From: Lutibacter citreus
GTDB taxonomy: Bacteria > Bacteroidota > Bacteroidia > Flavobacteriales > Flavobacteriaceae
DNA length: 64,000 nucleotides
Direction: 5' to 3'
Assembly (NCBI RefSeq): GCF_003260195.1
Contig: NZ_QEIH01000007.1
Span: forward strand, 62,001-126,000
Positions within the stretch are counted from its first letter, which is position 1. Each line of letters starts with the position of its first letter. The notes under the pieces were generated by a model. The model saw nothing but the letters and a program-made list of their open reading frames with translations. It ran no database searches and had not been told where the DNA came from. Positions 1-9,343 of the stretch are shown one piece after another. Both the position numbers and the translations under genes were made by a program.

Positions 1-1835
1 GTTTAAAAATTGCTTCTCCTGAAGACACAACACGTGTTCATTTTGCAACTGTACAGAGTATGGTGAAACGTTTGTTTTATTCAGAAAATGACATACTACC
101 TATTGATACTTATGATTGTATTATTATTGACGAGGCACATAGAGGTTATAATTTAGATAAGGAAATTGATGAAGGAGATTTATCGTTTAAAGATGAAAAC
201 GATTATGTAGGACAATACAAACGAGTTATTGAGTATTTCAATGCTTATATTATTGGATTAACGGCCACACCTGCCCTTCACACTACTGAAATTTTTGGAA
301 ATGCTGTTCATAATTATTCTTATAGAGAAGCTGTAATTGATGGTTTTCTTTGTGATCACGAACCACCATACCTTTTAAAAACAAAGTTAAGTGAAAATGG
401 CATTTTGTGGCAAAAAGGGGAAAGACCTAAAGTATTTATAGCTGAAACAAATACTATTGAAGAGCTAGCTGCATTAGAAGATGAATTGCTTATTGAAATT
501 GAACAGTTTAATAAAATGGTTATTACGGAGCCATTTAATAGAGCTGTCATAAAACAACTAGTACAGAAATTAGATCCGGATAGTGATGAAAAAACGTTAA
601 TTTTTGCTGTAAGAAATTCTCACGCGGATTTAATTGTAAAATTATTATATGAAGAATTTTCGGCTATTGGAGTTGATTTACCAACGGGAGTTATTGAAAA
701 AATAACTGGAAAGGTTTACGATCCAGAAGGTTTAACCAAACGTTTTAAAAACGAAAAGTATCCTAACATTGTTGTTACAGTTGATTTATTATCAACTGGA
801 ATTGATGTTCCTGAAATAACAAATATTGCATTTATTAGAAGAGTACGTTCCAGAATTTTATTTGAACAAATGATTGGGCGTGCTACTCGTTTATGTCCAG
901 AAATTGACAAACAATATTTTAGAATTTATGATGCCGTACGTGTTTATGAAGCCTTAGAAGGATACACTCAAATGAAAACAGTCTCAAATCCTTCTATTTC
1001 ATTTTCCAAATTAGTAGAGGAATTAGATTATATTGAGGATCCGGATCGTGCTAAAAAACAAATTCAACAAATTATTGCAAAATTACAACGTAAAAAGAAG
1101 TCTATAGTTCACGATAATTTAGAACAATTTATTTATTTGTCTAAAGGTGATACTCCTGAAGATTTAATTGAAGTATTAAAAACTATTGAAGGAGACAAAG
1201 CAAAAGAAATTTTAGGTGGTTTTAGTAATTTATGGCAATTTTTAGATGAAAAAATTTATCAACCTAAATATCAGTTACTTTCTGAACATGAAGATGAAAT
1301 AATTGCAGTGGAACGTGGTTATGGTAAATCAGTAAAACCAGAAGATTATATTGAAGCGTTTAAAAAATTCATTCAGGAGAATAGAAATAAAATAGCTGCT
1401 CTTAATATTGTTTGTTCAAAACCTTCTGAATTGGACAGAGCATCTTTAAAAGATTTGAAACTGCTACTAGAGCAAGAAAAATTCAATGCAATGTCCTTAA
1501 ATACAGCTTGGAAAACTACTAAAAATGAGGATATTGCAGCTGATATTATTTCTTTTATAAGAACAATGGCCTTGGACACTCCTTTGGTCAATCATGAACA
1601 AAGAATTAAGAATGCTGTTGAAAAAATAAAACAGTTAAAACCTTGGAATAAAATTCAATTAAAATGGATTGAACGTTTTGAGGCTCAATTATTAAAAGAA
1701 ACTGTTTTAAATTTAGAAGACTTAAACAAAAAACCTTTTATAAATGATGGTGGTTTTAAACGATTAAATAAGATATTTGACAATGATTTGGAAAACCTTA
1801 TTGTAGATTTGAACCAAAATTTATACACTGCTTAA
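1..1835 (+). CDS. hsdR: Type I restriction enzyme R subunit (helicase/translocase), 5' part missing
   Basis: This is the motor subunit of a type I restriction-modification system, which translocates and cleaves DNA lacking the cognate methylation. The frame is open from base 3, before the first ATG at 60, so the gene begins outside the window and the nuclease domain and Walker A motif are not visible. What is seen is SF2 motif II (DEAH, in IIIDEAHRGYN), motif III (TATPALHT) and the second RecA domain with a motif VI-like region (EQMIGRATRL). The long helical C-terminus resembles the EcoEI-type R subunit C-terminal domain. It lies 27 bp upstream of hsdM and is read in the same direction, as expected for one operon. 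Family assignment is firm; subtype is an inference. Confidence 0.93.
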   Translation, partial: LKIASPEDTTRVHFATVQSMVKRLFYSENDILPIDTYDCIIIDEAHRGYNLDKEIDEGDLSFKDENDYVGQYKRVIEYFNAYIIGLTATPALHTTEIFGNAVHNYSYREAVIDGFLCDHEPPYLLKTKLSENGILWQKGERPKVFIAETNTIEELAALEDELLIEIEQFNKMVITEPFNRAVIKQLVQKLDPDSDEKTLIFAVRNSHADLIVKLLYEEFSAIGVDLPTGVIEKITGKVYDPEGLTKRFKNEKYPNIVVTVDLLSTGIDVPEITNIAFIRRVRSRILFEQMIGRATRLCPEIDKQYFRIYDAVRVYEALEGYTQMKTVSNPSISFSKLVEELDYIEDPDRAKKQIQQIIAKLQRKKKSIVHDNLEQFIYLSKGDTPEDLIEVLKTIEGDKAKEILGGFSNLWQFLDEKIYQPKYQLLSEHEDEIIAVERGYGKSVKPEDYIEAFKKFIQENRNKIAALNIVCSKPSELDRASLKDLKLLLEQEKFNAMSLNTAWKTTKNEDIAADIISFIRTMALDTPLVNHEQRIKNAVEKIKQLKPWNKIQLKWIERFEAQLLKETVLNLEDLNKKPFINDGGFKRLNKIFDNDLENLIVDLNQNLYTA

Positions 1836-1862
1836 ATTAATTTAAAAAACAAAAAAATATAG

Positions 1863-3323
1863 ATGAGCGCAGATGAAATAGCCAATAAACTTTGGAATTT
1901 ATGTAATGTATTACGTGATGATGGAGTTACCTATCACCAGTATTTAAATGAACTAACCTATATTCTTTTCTTAAAATTATCGGAAGTTAAAAATTTTGAA
2001 GAGCATATTCCTGAGCAATACCAATGGAAAACCTTTGTAAATGAACACGATAATAATGAAGCCTTTTTACAATATCGTAAATTTTTAGCTGAAATTAGTG
2101 CTTTAACTACTAGTGAAAGTATTAAAGAAATTTATGCTGATGCTTCTACCAGTTTACGTAAGCCTGTTAACTTTAATACGCTAGTACAAGCGATTGACAA
2201 ACTTGACTGGTATGAAGAAAACGATCGTGATGTGATGGGTGATATTTACGAGAGTTTATTAGAAAAAAATGCGGGTGAGAAAAAAAGTGGTGCAGGACAA
2301 TATTTTACACCTAGGCCATTAATTAATGTAATGGTTGATTTAATGGTGCCTAAAATAGGTGAAAAATGGAATGATCCTGCTGCTGGTACTTTTGGGTTTA
2401 TGATCTCAGCCGACCATTATTTAAGAAGTAAAAATGACGACTATTATAAACTTTCTGAAAAGGAAAGAAAGTTTCAAGAAGCTGAAGCATTTAGCGGTGT
2501 TGAATTGGTTGGTGATGCGCATAGATTAGCATTGATGAATGCACGCTTACACGGAATGGAAAGCCGCATTTATTTAGGCGATACGTTAACCGATTTAGGG
2601 AAAAGTCTAAAGAACTTTGATGGTGTTTTGGCAAATCCGCCTTTTGGAACAAAACAAGGTGGAGATCGTCCTTCTCGTGATGATTTTACCTTTCCAACAA
2701 GCAACAAGCAATTAAACTTTTTACAACATATTTACCGTAGCTTAAAAAAAGACGGAAAAGCGAGAGCTGCTGTAGTTTTACCTGATAACGTATTATTTGA
2801 AGATGGTGATGGGCAAAAAATACGCCGAGATTTAATGGATAAATGTAATTTACATACGATTTTAAGATTACCAACTGGTATTTTTTATGCTGCTGGTGTG
2901 AAAACCAATGTATTATTTTTTACACGTGGTACAACCGAAACTAAGAATACAAAAAATGTTTGGTTTTATGATATGCGAACCAATACACCAAACTATGGGA
3001 AGCGCACTCCTTTTGCCGAAAAAGCCTTTGAAGATTTTATTATAGCATATACTGGAGGTATTTCATTTAATCATGTAGAAGAAAAATATGATGGCATTGT
3101 AAGTGATGAAAAAAGAAAAACAATAAAAAACGAACGTTGGCAATGCATCCCTCGTGAATTTATTGCAAAAAAAGGAGATAGTTTAGATTTAGGGTTAATC
3201 TCAGATAGTAGTTTAATAAATAGTGAGGACTTAGGTGAACCCATTGATATTGCCAAAGAAGCATTAAAAGAATTGCAAAGTATTACCAAGCAATTAAATG
3301 CTATTATAAAAGAATTGAATTAA
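1863..3323 (+). CDS. hsdM: Type I restriction-modification DNA methyltransferase subunit M
   Basis: HsdM transfers a methyl group from S-adenosylmethionine to adenine N6 in the site chosen by HsdS, and is also part of the restriction complex. The 486 aa protein has the helical HsdM N-terminal domain followed by the methyltransferase fold. The SAM-binding motif I appears as DPAAGTFGF near residue 177, and the catalytic motif IV as NPPFGT near residue 259. Length is normal for the family. The TAA stop overlaps the ATG of hsdS (TAATG at 3321-3325), which points to coupled translation. No frameshift or missing motif is seen, so the methylase is probably active. Confidence 0.95.
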   Translation: MSADEIANKLWNLCNVLRDDGVTYHQYLNELTYILFLKLSEVKNFEEHIPEQYQWKTFVNEHDNNEAFLQYRKFLAEISALTTSESIKEIYADASTSLRKPVNFNTLVQAIDKLDWYEENDRDVMGDIYESLLEKNAGEKKSGAGQYFTPRPLINVMVDLMVPKIGEKWNDPAAGTFGFMISADHYLRSKNDDYYKLSEKERKFQEAEAFSGVELVGDAHRLALMNARLHGMESRIYLGDTLTDLGKSLKNFDGVLANPPFGTKQGGDRPSRDDFTFPTSNKQLNFLQHIYRSLKKDGKARAAVVLPDNVLFEDGDGQKIRRDLMDKCNLHTILRLPTGIFYAAGVKTNVLFFTRGTTETKNTKNVWFYDMRTNTPNYGKRTPFAEKAFEDFIIAYTGGISFNHVEEKYDGIVSDEKRKTIKNERWQCIPREFIAKKGDSLDLGLISDSSLINSEDLGEPIDIAKEALKELQSITKQLNAIIKELN

Positions 3324-4951
3324 TGGAAAATCAACTACCTAAAAATTGGATAGAAGTTCCTCTAAAAGAAATAATAAAATCTGTAAAAGGAAAAAAGCCA
3401 AAAATACAATCTGAAATTGAATTTGAAAACTCTACTCCTTATATGGATATTAAGGCATTAGAGCATAATATAATTAGGCAGTTTGCTGATAAGGAAAGTT
3501 CTAAATTATTTGAAAAGGGCGATGTTGCAATGGTATGGGATGGAGCAAGAAGCGGGTGGGTTTCAAAAACAAATTTTGGAGCAATTGGTTCTACAATTGT
3601 TGCAATTAAGCCATTATGTTTTAAAGCAGATTATTTATTTTATTATTTATTAGAAAAATACCCTTTTATCAATTCTAATACAAGAGGTGTTGGAATACCT
3701 CATGTAGATCCAACTGTTTTATGGAGTTTAAAATTTCCACTTCCTCCAATTCTAGAACAAAATAGAATTGTTAACAAATTAGACGCTCTTTTTTCACAAT
3801 TGGAAACTATAAAAACCAGTTTAGAAAAAATACCATTATTGCTTAAAGATTTTCGTCAGCAAATACTTACACAAGCTGTTACTGGAAAGTTGACTGAGGA
3901 ATGGAGGAAAAGTAAAGATATAGCTGGCTGGGATAAAGTTATCTTAAAAGATTATACTACTAAAATCGGTAGTGGTTCTACCCCAAAAGGAGGTTCTGAA
4001 AATTACAAAACAGATGGAATACCATTAGTTCGGTCAATGAATATTCATTTTAATGGAATAAGATTAAAAGGACTAGCTTTCATTGATGATGAGCAAGCAG
4101 AAAAATTAAAAAATGTTATTATTGAATATAATGATGTTTTATTAAATATCACTGGAGCTTCTATTGGTAGAGTTTGTTTAGCAGATAAATCAGTTTCAGG
4201 TGGTAGAGTAAATCAACACGTTTGCATAATTAGACCCACTAATGATCTTATTCCGGGATTTTTGAATATTTATTTAGCTTCATCCATAATTCAAAACTAC
4301 ATCTTAAATGAAAATTATGGAGTAACTAGACAGGCATTAACAAAAGCACAAATACAAAACTTAGAAATTCCACTTCCTCAAATTAAAGAACAGACTCAAA
4401 TTCTAATTTCTGTTGAAAAATTATTTTCAAAAGCTGATGCTATTGAGCAACAATACAAAACTTTAAAAGAAAAAATAGATAGTTTACCACAAGCATTATT
4501 GCACAAAGCGTTTAAAGGAGAGCTGGTTCCTCAATTAGAAAGTGATGGAGATGCTAAAGATTTGTTGGAGGAGATTAAGAAGCTTAAGGAAAAAGCTAAA
4601 GAGACTACCAAAAAAACAACTAGAAAGAAGACTTTAAAAAGTCCAAAATCATTACAAAAGAAAAAAACAGTTAGCCTAGTTGGTAAATCAGAAGGAAGAT
4701 CACAAGTTAAAGCTCAGCTTAATATAAAAACTCAAGAAATTAATAATCACAAAAAAATATTAGAATATCTAAGTGAAACTTTTGGAAATAAAAAATTTAC
4801 TTATGGAGAAATTTCAATTCCTTTTAATCATAGCTATGACAGTTTTAGAATAGCATTATTTAAGCTTATGGATGGAGAAATCTCTGAAACGAAGCCTAAA
4901 TTAAAACTATTATTTGAAAAAGGAAGTTTATACCTCAAATTATATAAATAA
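3323..4951 (+). CDS. hsdS: Type I restriction-modification specificity subunit S with C-terminal extension
   Basis: HsdS carries two target recognition domains that each read half of a bipartite DNA site. In this 542 aa protein the first domain starts at the N-terminus and the second near residue 205 (GWDKVILKDYTTKIGSGSTP). Each is followed by a conserved helical spacer (PPILEQNRIV..LDALFSQLE and PQIKEQTQI..EKLFSKADAIE). After the usual end near residue 420 there is an extra part of about 120 aa: a Lys/Thr-rich linker, then a compact domain beginning near QEINNHKKILEYL. Typical HsdS proteins are about 400-450 aa, so this extension is unusual. The stop overlaps the next ATG (TAATG at 4949-4953), linking it to the AAA ATPase gene. 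Confidence 0.92.
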   Translation: MENQLPKNWIEVPLKEIIKSVKGKKPKIQSEIEFENSTPYMDIKALEHNIIRQFADKESSKLFEKGDVAMVWDGARSGWVSKTNFGAIGSTIVAIKPLCFKADYLFYYLLEKYPFINSNTRGVGIPHVDPTVLWSLKFPLPPILEQNRIVNKLDALFSQLETIKTSLEKIPLLLKDFRQQILTQAVTGKLTEEWRKSKDIAGWDKVILKDYTTKIGSGSTPKGGSENYKTDGIPLVRSMNIHFNGIRLKGLAFIDDEQAEKLKNVIIEYNDVLLNITGASIGRVCLADKSVSGGRVNQHVCIIRPTNDLIPGFLNIYLASSIIQNYILNENYGVTRQALTKAQIQNLEIPLPQIKEQTQILISVEKLFSKADAIEQQYKTLKEKIDSLPQALLHKAFKGELVPQLESDGDAKDLLEEIKKLKEKAKETTKKTTRKKTLKSPKSLQKKKTVSLVGKSEGRSQVKAQLNIKTQEINNHKKILEYLSETFGNKKFTYGEISIPFNHSYDSFRIALFKLMDGEISETKPKLKLLFEKGSLYLKLYK

Positions 4952-6522
4952 TGAAGTTAATCCATTTTAAATATAACAATGCTAATAGTTCTCACCCCTT
5001 AAATGGATTTGACGAAGCATTTAGAAATGAAAACTTTTTGGAAGAAGGATTTCATCCTATTTGTTTGGTTGGGATTAATGGCTCTGGTAAATCTAAATTA
5101 TTAGAGTGTATAGCTCAAGTTATGGAGCATTTGGTTGGTGAATATTCTGATTTTATCACAGAACTTGATAATAAAGAATTATCCTTTCAAATAGACTATC
5201 TAATTAAAATTAAAAGAGGTCATAAATATGTAAGGTTTATTAAAACTATTGCTAATAAAAAGTCGCAATGCTATTTGGGTAGCAACCAAGATAATTTAGA
5301 ATTGTCTTTAGATAATAAGGAAATTAAAAACTATCTACCAGAAATTGTAGTAGGGTATACTTCAGGAGAAAACGAATCATTGAGCAAATTTTTTAAACCT
5401 TATAATGAAAGATTTGCAAAATATTATCAGGAAAGGGCAATTCCAACCTATAAGGAAAAGAGAATTGATAAGTTACCTGAGTTGCCTCATTTTCTCTGGG
5501 TGGATTTTACAATGAATAACTTGGTTTTTATAGCTAATGCAGTTCTAGGATTTACAGAAGAGTCTGATTGGTCTAACATTTCCAAAGTAATTAATATCAG
5601 ATCTTTAAGATCATTTAGAATTACAATAAAACTTAAGCCTAAGAATGGGCCTTCCAATGGAATTATACCTGCAGAAGAGCAAGAGGAAATAATTAATAAA
5701 TTAAAGCGTTGCGCTACAACCACCACGAATTTATCAAAAGAGAATACTCTAATTCTTGATTTTTATAATTGCGAAGCAACCGAAAAAGCTTTTATAAAAT
5801 ACTTCAATAGCAAATTGCAATTATATATAGACCTTTTTCAACTTGATTTGTTAAATCATGTAATTATTAGATCAGATTTAGATGAAATAAGAAGCATCGA
5901 GAAAAATACTGGAGAAGTTCTAGATAGACCTATTGTGCCAGATTACCAGAAAGCATTTAGTATCTCTCATATAAGACTTAATCATAAAAATAATAATGCA
6001 ATATTGAATTATAACGATTTGAGTGATGGAGAACATCAATATTTACATGTTTTTGGCACATTAAACATGGTAAATAAAGACAATGTCTTATTTCTCATGG
6101 ATGAGCCAGAAACACACTTTAATCCACAATGGAGGTCTGCTTTTATCTCTAATATGAAAAGTGCTACTGGGAAAAACAAACAAGAGTATCTCATTACTAC
6201 CCATTCACCATTTTTACTTTCTGATTCCAAAAGTGAAGATGTCTATATTTTTAATAAAACTAAAAAAAATATAAATATAGAGCAACCCGAAATTCAGACC
6301 TATGGAGCAGCAATTGATAAATTGTTGGAGATAGCGTTTGGAGTAGCTCCGCCAGTCGCGAAGCTATCTGTTGCTGCAATTTCTAAATTAATAAACAGCA
6401 AAACTAAATCTATAGAAGAATTGGAGAAAGAAGCATTAGGCTTTGGTGATTCTATTAAAAAAATGATGCTTTATCATAGAATTGAAGAAATGAAATCTGA
6501 GAAAGAAAAAAATAAAAAGTAA
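4951..6522 (+). CDS. AAA/ABC-type ATPase associated with the restriction locus (PtuA/OLD-like)
   Basis: A 523 aa ATPase of the SMC/ABC-like AAA group. Walker A is GINGSGKS (residues 41-48), a signature-like LSDGEHQ stands near residue 356, and Walker B is LFLMDEPETH (D384, E385), followed by TTHSPFLLS. This layout is typical of defence ATPases such as PtuA of Septu, and of AAA proteins found with restriction systems. It overlaps hsdS by one base (TAATG) and is followed after 2 bp by an HNH-like gene, which is the ATPase + HNH pairing of Septu. I infer that it senses or clamps DNA and licenses the downstream nucleases. Whether it acts with the type I enzyme or as a separate module is not shown by the sequence. 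Confidence 0.82.
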   Translation: MKLIHFKYNNANSSHPLNGFDEAFRNENFLEEGFHPICLVGINGSGKSKLLECIAQVMEHLVGEYSDFITELDNKELSFQIDYLIKIKRGHKYVRFIKTIANKKSQCYLGSNQDNLELSLDNKEIKNYLPEIVVGYTSGENESLSKFFKPYNERFAKYYQERAIPTYKEKRIDKLPELPHFLWVDFTMNNLVFIANAVLGFTEESDWSNISKVINIRSLRSFRITIKLKPKNGPSNGIIPAEEQEEIINKLKRCATTTTNLSKENTLILDFYNCEATEKAFIKYFNSKLQLYIDLFQLDLLNHVIIRSDLDEIRSIEKNTGEVLDRPIVPDYQKAFSISHIRLNHKNNNAILNYNDLSDGEHQYLHVFGTLNMVNKDNVLFLMDEPETHFNPQWRSAFISNMKSATGKNKQEYLITTHSPFLLSDSKSEDVYIFNKTKKNINIEQPEIQTYGAAIDKLLEIAFGVAPPVAKLSVAAISKLINSKTKSIEELEKEALGFGDSIKKMMLYHRIEEMKSEKEKNKK

Positions 6523-6524
6523 TT

Positions 6525-7613
6525 ATGCTTCAGGAGTGTATAGACATAAAAAACCATCCAGTAAAAGAGCTACAAGTTTCTGTTCAAAATTATTTGAATA
6601 CAATTCAAAATTTACCAAAAGGCACTATTTTTAATCCTAGTCATTGTGATAAGAAACTTTCGGGTTTTATAGGTATTAAAAGAAAGACTAAAAGTAAAAA
6701 CACAAGAGATTTAATTGAAGAATTTCAAGAGTCATTTCTAAATTTAAATCAGGGAGATCGAAATCGGTTCATCCTAATATTTAATCAAACTAATGATGTA
6801 AGAACTCAATTTGCAAATCCAAATACAGCTATAAGATTGCCTAATTATCCAAATGGTCTAAAGAAATCTTCAAAAGCTTTGTTTTTAAATCTATATGAAA
6901 AAATTTTAAATAAATATGGGATAAAAGATCATTATAAAAAGGTTTATAAAGAGAAGAGAGATTCTTGGTGTCCATTCTGTGGAATGGAAAAGTTTATTTC
7001 ATTTAATAGATTTAAACAAGACTATGATCATTTACTATACAAGGCAGTTTATCCAGTTGCATCCATAAACATGTATAATTTGGTACCAATGGGTATTAAA
7101 TGTAATCGCATTCATAAAAAAACAAAAGATCTACTAATGGATGACAAAGGGAATTACAGGTCAGCTGTAAACCCCTATTTTGATATAATTCAACCTCGTT
7201 TTGACCTAAAAGGTAGTAATATGTCAAGTGATCCATTAAAAAGGATTTGGAAAGTAAATATCACGCCCAATTCAACTGAAGTCAAAACTTGGGATAATGT
7301 TTTTGATATTACTGCTAGGTGTAAAGAAGATTTTTTGGAAAAAATAGATAAATCAAAACATGAAACTGAGTGTGATAAATTAATTAATGCATTTAGAATT
7401 GACAAAGCGAATAGGGTTCTTTTTGAGAAAGAAAGTGGTATTTATGTAAAATGGAATTTAAAAAGATTAGAAGCTGAAATTAAGTTGAAAAGAATGAGTT
7501 TTAACACCAATTATTACCATGAATACAACTTTATAAAGTACGCTGTATTTGATTTTCTATTGACAGATGAATGCTTGAATTATCGGAAAGCAATTTTAAA
7601 AATGATAATTTAA
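6525..7613 (+). CDS. HNH-like putative endonuclease (first of two paralogues)
   Basis: A 362 aa protein with a zinc-binding HNH-like core: C149-x2-C152, then D168-H169, N185 in MYNLVP, and C193-N194 with H197. The same skeleton (CPxC..DH..YP..NL.P.G..CN) occurs in the protein at 8098-9174, so the two are distant paralogues. The remainder has no motif I recognise; the N-terminal 140 residues are charged and mostly helical. The ATG at 6525 lies 2 bp after the ATPase stop. By analogy with PtuA/PtuB I infer a DNA-cutting effector controlled by the ATPase. Function is unproven, and the wide spacing within the core makes this a diverged HNH. Confidence 0.7.
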   Translation: MLQECIDIKNHPVKELQVSVQNYLNTIQNLPKGTIFNPSHCDKKLSGFIGIKRKTKSKNTRDLIEEFQESFLNLNQGDRNRFILIFNQTNDVRTQFANPNTAIRLPNYPNGLKKSSKALFLNLYEKILNKYGIKDHYKKVYKEKRDSWCPFCGMEKFISFNRFKQDYDHLLYKAVYPVASINMYNLVPMGIKCNRIHKKTKDLLMDDKGNYRSAVNPYFDIIQPRFDLKGSNMSSDPLKRIWKVNITPNSTEVKTWDNVFDITARCKEDFLEKIDKSKHETECDKLINAFRIDKANRVLFEKESGIYVKWNLKRLEAEIKLKRMSFNTNYYHEYNFIKYAVFDFLLTDECLNYRKAILKMII

Positions 7614-7624
7614 TATTAAATAAA

Positions 7625-8101
7625 ATGAGTATGAATTGGCTTTCTTCAGTAACAAATATTAGTGTTTTAATATCTTCGTTAGGCGACTTAGTTAAGAAAA
7701 ATCGCGCTACAAAAGACATGCTTCTTAGAGAGTTAAAATTAAACTTAAAAGCTTTTGAGACAGCACAAAAAAGTAAAAAAATTGATAATGATAAGCTATT
7801 ATCCTTACTAGAAAATGAAAAGATTAAGCAAGCTAGAGAATCCAGTTTTAGGTTCAAAACTATTAAAGCAGGTAATATCCAAGAAAAGCATATAGCCGAC
7901 AAAAGAAACAAAAAATATATTGGAAAAGATTGCCAGTGGTTATTTAAAAACACTTCATTAACCCCTCTTTTACCGAATAAAGAGATCGAAGAGCTGTCAA
8001 AAAAGAGCTACGATCAAATTCTTGATGAAATTGATAATTACGGGGAGTCTCATTCTAAAACAATGTTATATAAAAGGTTAATTGAATTAGACAACAAATG
8101 A
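7625..8101 (+). CDS. Small charged hypothetical protein between the two HNH-like genes
   Basis: About 158 aa from the ATG at 7625. An upstream in-frame ATG at 7571 would give 176 aa but would overlap the previous gene by 43 bp, so I prefer 7625, 12 bp after that gene's stop. The protein is rich in Lys and Glu and looks helical, with a probable coiled-coil segment around residues 40-85. No catalytic motif, signal peptide or membrane segment is seen. Its TGA stop overlaps the ATG of the next gene (ATGA at 8098-8101), so it belongs to the same operon. It could be an adaptor or inhibitor for the neighbouring nucleases, but that is only position-based inference. Confidence 0.65.
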   Translation: MSMNWLSSVTNISVLISSLGDLVKKNRATKDMLLRELKLNLKAFETAQKSKKIDNDKLLSLLENEKIKQARESSFRFKTIKAGNIQEKHIADKRNKKYIGKDCQWLFKNTSLTPLLPNKEIEELSKKSYDQILDEIDNYGESHSKTMLYKRLIELDNK

Positions 8102-9174
8102 TAACTGAAATAAATCAAGTTGATTCGAATTTAAAAAGAATCGAAGAAATCCCTGATACTTTTTTTAAAGAAGTCCCTAATTATTCTATTTTCGGCTACG
8201 AATTGTTACCTGATTGGTTCAAGGATAAATATGGAAATAGACAGGATGGATTATATAAAAAGGCAAAGCTATTTTTTATTGAAATTAAAAAATCGAAAAA
8301 AGAAGAAGATATAATTGCTGGATATACAAATTCTAAAAATATATCAGAACACTGTAAGGATGTTAACTCTACTTTATTTTACTGTGAAAAAATAGATCCA
8401 AATTTATTTGATACAGCGAAAAATTTTTTCATAGCATTGTACAGTTCTTTAGACTCTGATTGGTTAAATAAATGTACTGAGACAAAAGTACTTGAGTATT
8501 TAAAGAGTTTCAAAAGAATAAATAGGTTACATATTTGCCCCGTATGCCACAACGAACCATTTAAGTCAAACAAATACGAAAATAGAGGTGCTTTAGATCA
8601 TTGGTTGTGTAAATCCAAATACCCATTAACATCTGTTCACTTCAATAATTTAATTCCCTTAGGTGATGGTTGTAACTGCTCTAAAGTCAAAGGTGAAAAG
8701 GAGATAATTTGGACGGATGACAAAAGATCAAAAAGGCAAAGTTTTATGCATCCATATAGTTGGAACGGAGAACTTGAAATTAGTCTAATATGCCTCAGGG
8801 AACCTACCCCTAAAGTTGATGATTTTGGAGATTGGAAATTTAATTTTAAAGGACAAGATGCTAACCATCAAGATTTAATTGATAAATGGAATAATTTTTT
8901 CAAAATTAGTGATAGGTGGATAGAAGAAACTTTAATTCCATTTATTGAAAATTGGACAGGTCTTTTTTATGATTATATTCTAGCAGAAGAAATTATAGAT
9001 ATTGATAACGATTATGATCAGGCTTTAAAATCGTTTAAAAACTCCATCATAGGTTTTTATTTAATACCTTATGCTAGAGTACATTGGTTTTTTTTAGACT
9101 TTATAATTAATAAAGCATCAGTATCGCTTTATGACTCATACAAAACTGAATTAATGAAATTATCAACTTTATAA
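8098..9174 (+). CDS. HNH-like putative endonuclease (second paralogue)
   Basis: A 358 aa protein with the same HNH-like skeleton as the protein at 6525-7613: C147-x2-C150, D167-H168, N184 in FNNLIP, C192-N193 and then a Lys-rich turn, with a later HPYSW that matches NPYFD in the paralogue. The resemblance is confined to this core, so the copies are old or fast-evolving and not a recent duplication. It overlaps the preceding small gene by four bases. It is the last gene of the tightly packed hsdR-to-HNH unit; 154 bp without a clear gene follow. I infer a second nuclease effector, or a partner that forms a heteromer with the first. Confidence 0.7.
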   Translation: MITEINQVDSNLKRIEEIPDTFFKEVPNYSIFGYELLPDWFKDKYGNRQDGLYKKAKLFFIEIKKSKKEEDIIAGYTNSKNISEHCKDVNSTLFYCEKIDPNLFDTAKNFFIALYSSLDSDWLNKCTETKVLEYLKSFKRINRLHICPVCHNEPFKSNKYENRGALDHWLCKSKYPLTSVHFNNLIPLGDGCNCSKVKGEKEIIWTDDKRSKRQSFMHPYSWNGELEISLICLREPTPKVDDFGDWKFNFKGQDANHQDLIDKWNNFFKISDRWIEETLIPFIENWTGLFYDYILAEEIIDIDNDYDQALKSFKNSIIGFYLIPYARVHWFFLDFIINKASVSLYDSYKTELMKLSTL

Positions 9175-9343
9175 TTATAAAATCGATAAACTATCTTATT
9201 GTGAAATGGTAAAGCAAAATATTAGGATAAGATAAACAAGAAATATAATTAGAAGAAATTGCTAATGTTTCAATAAAATCTAAAAATTTAGTATTAAAAA
9301 TGGTATTTTGGAATAAGCGATTAAGTAAGTGAAATTTACAACT

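Noticed and set aside
7531-7953. 140 aa antisense frame opposite the small charged protein gene
   Set aside because: It is a low-complexity Ser/Leu/Phe-rich shadow of a Lys/Glu-rich coding strand and breaks an otherwise continuous operon.
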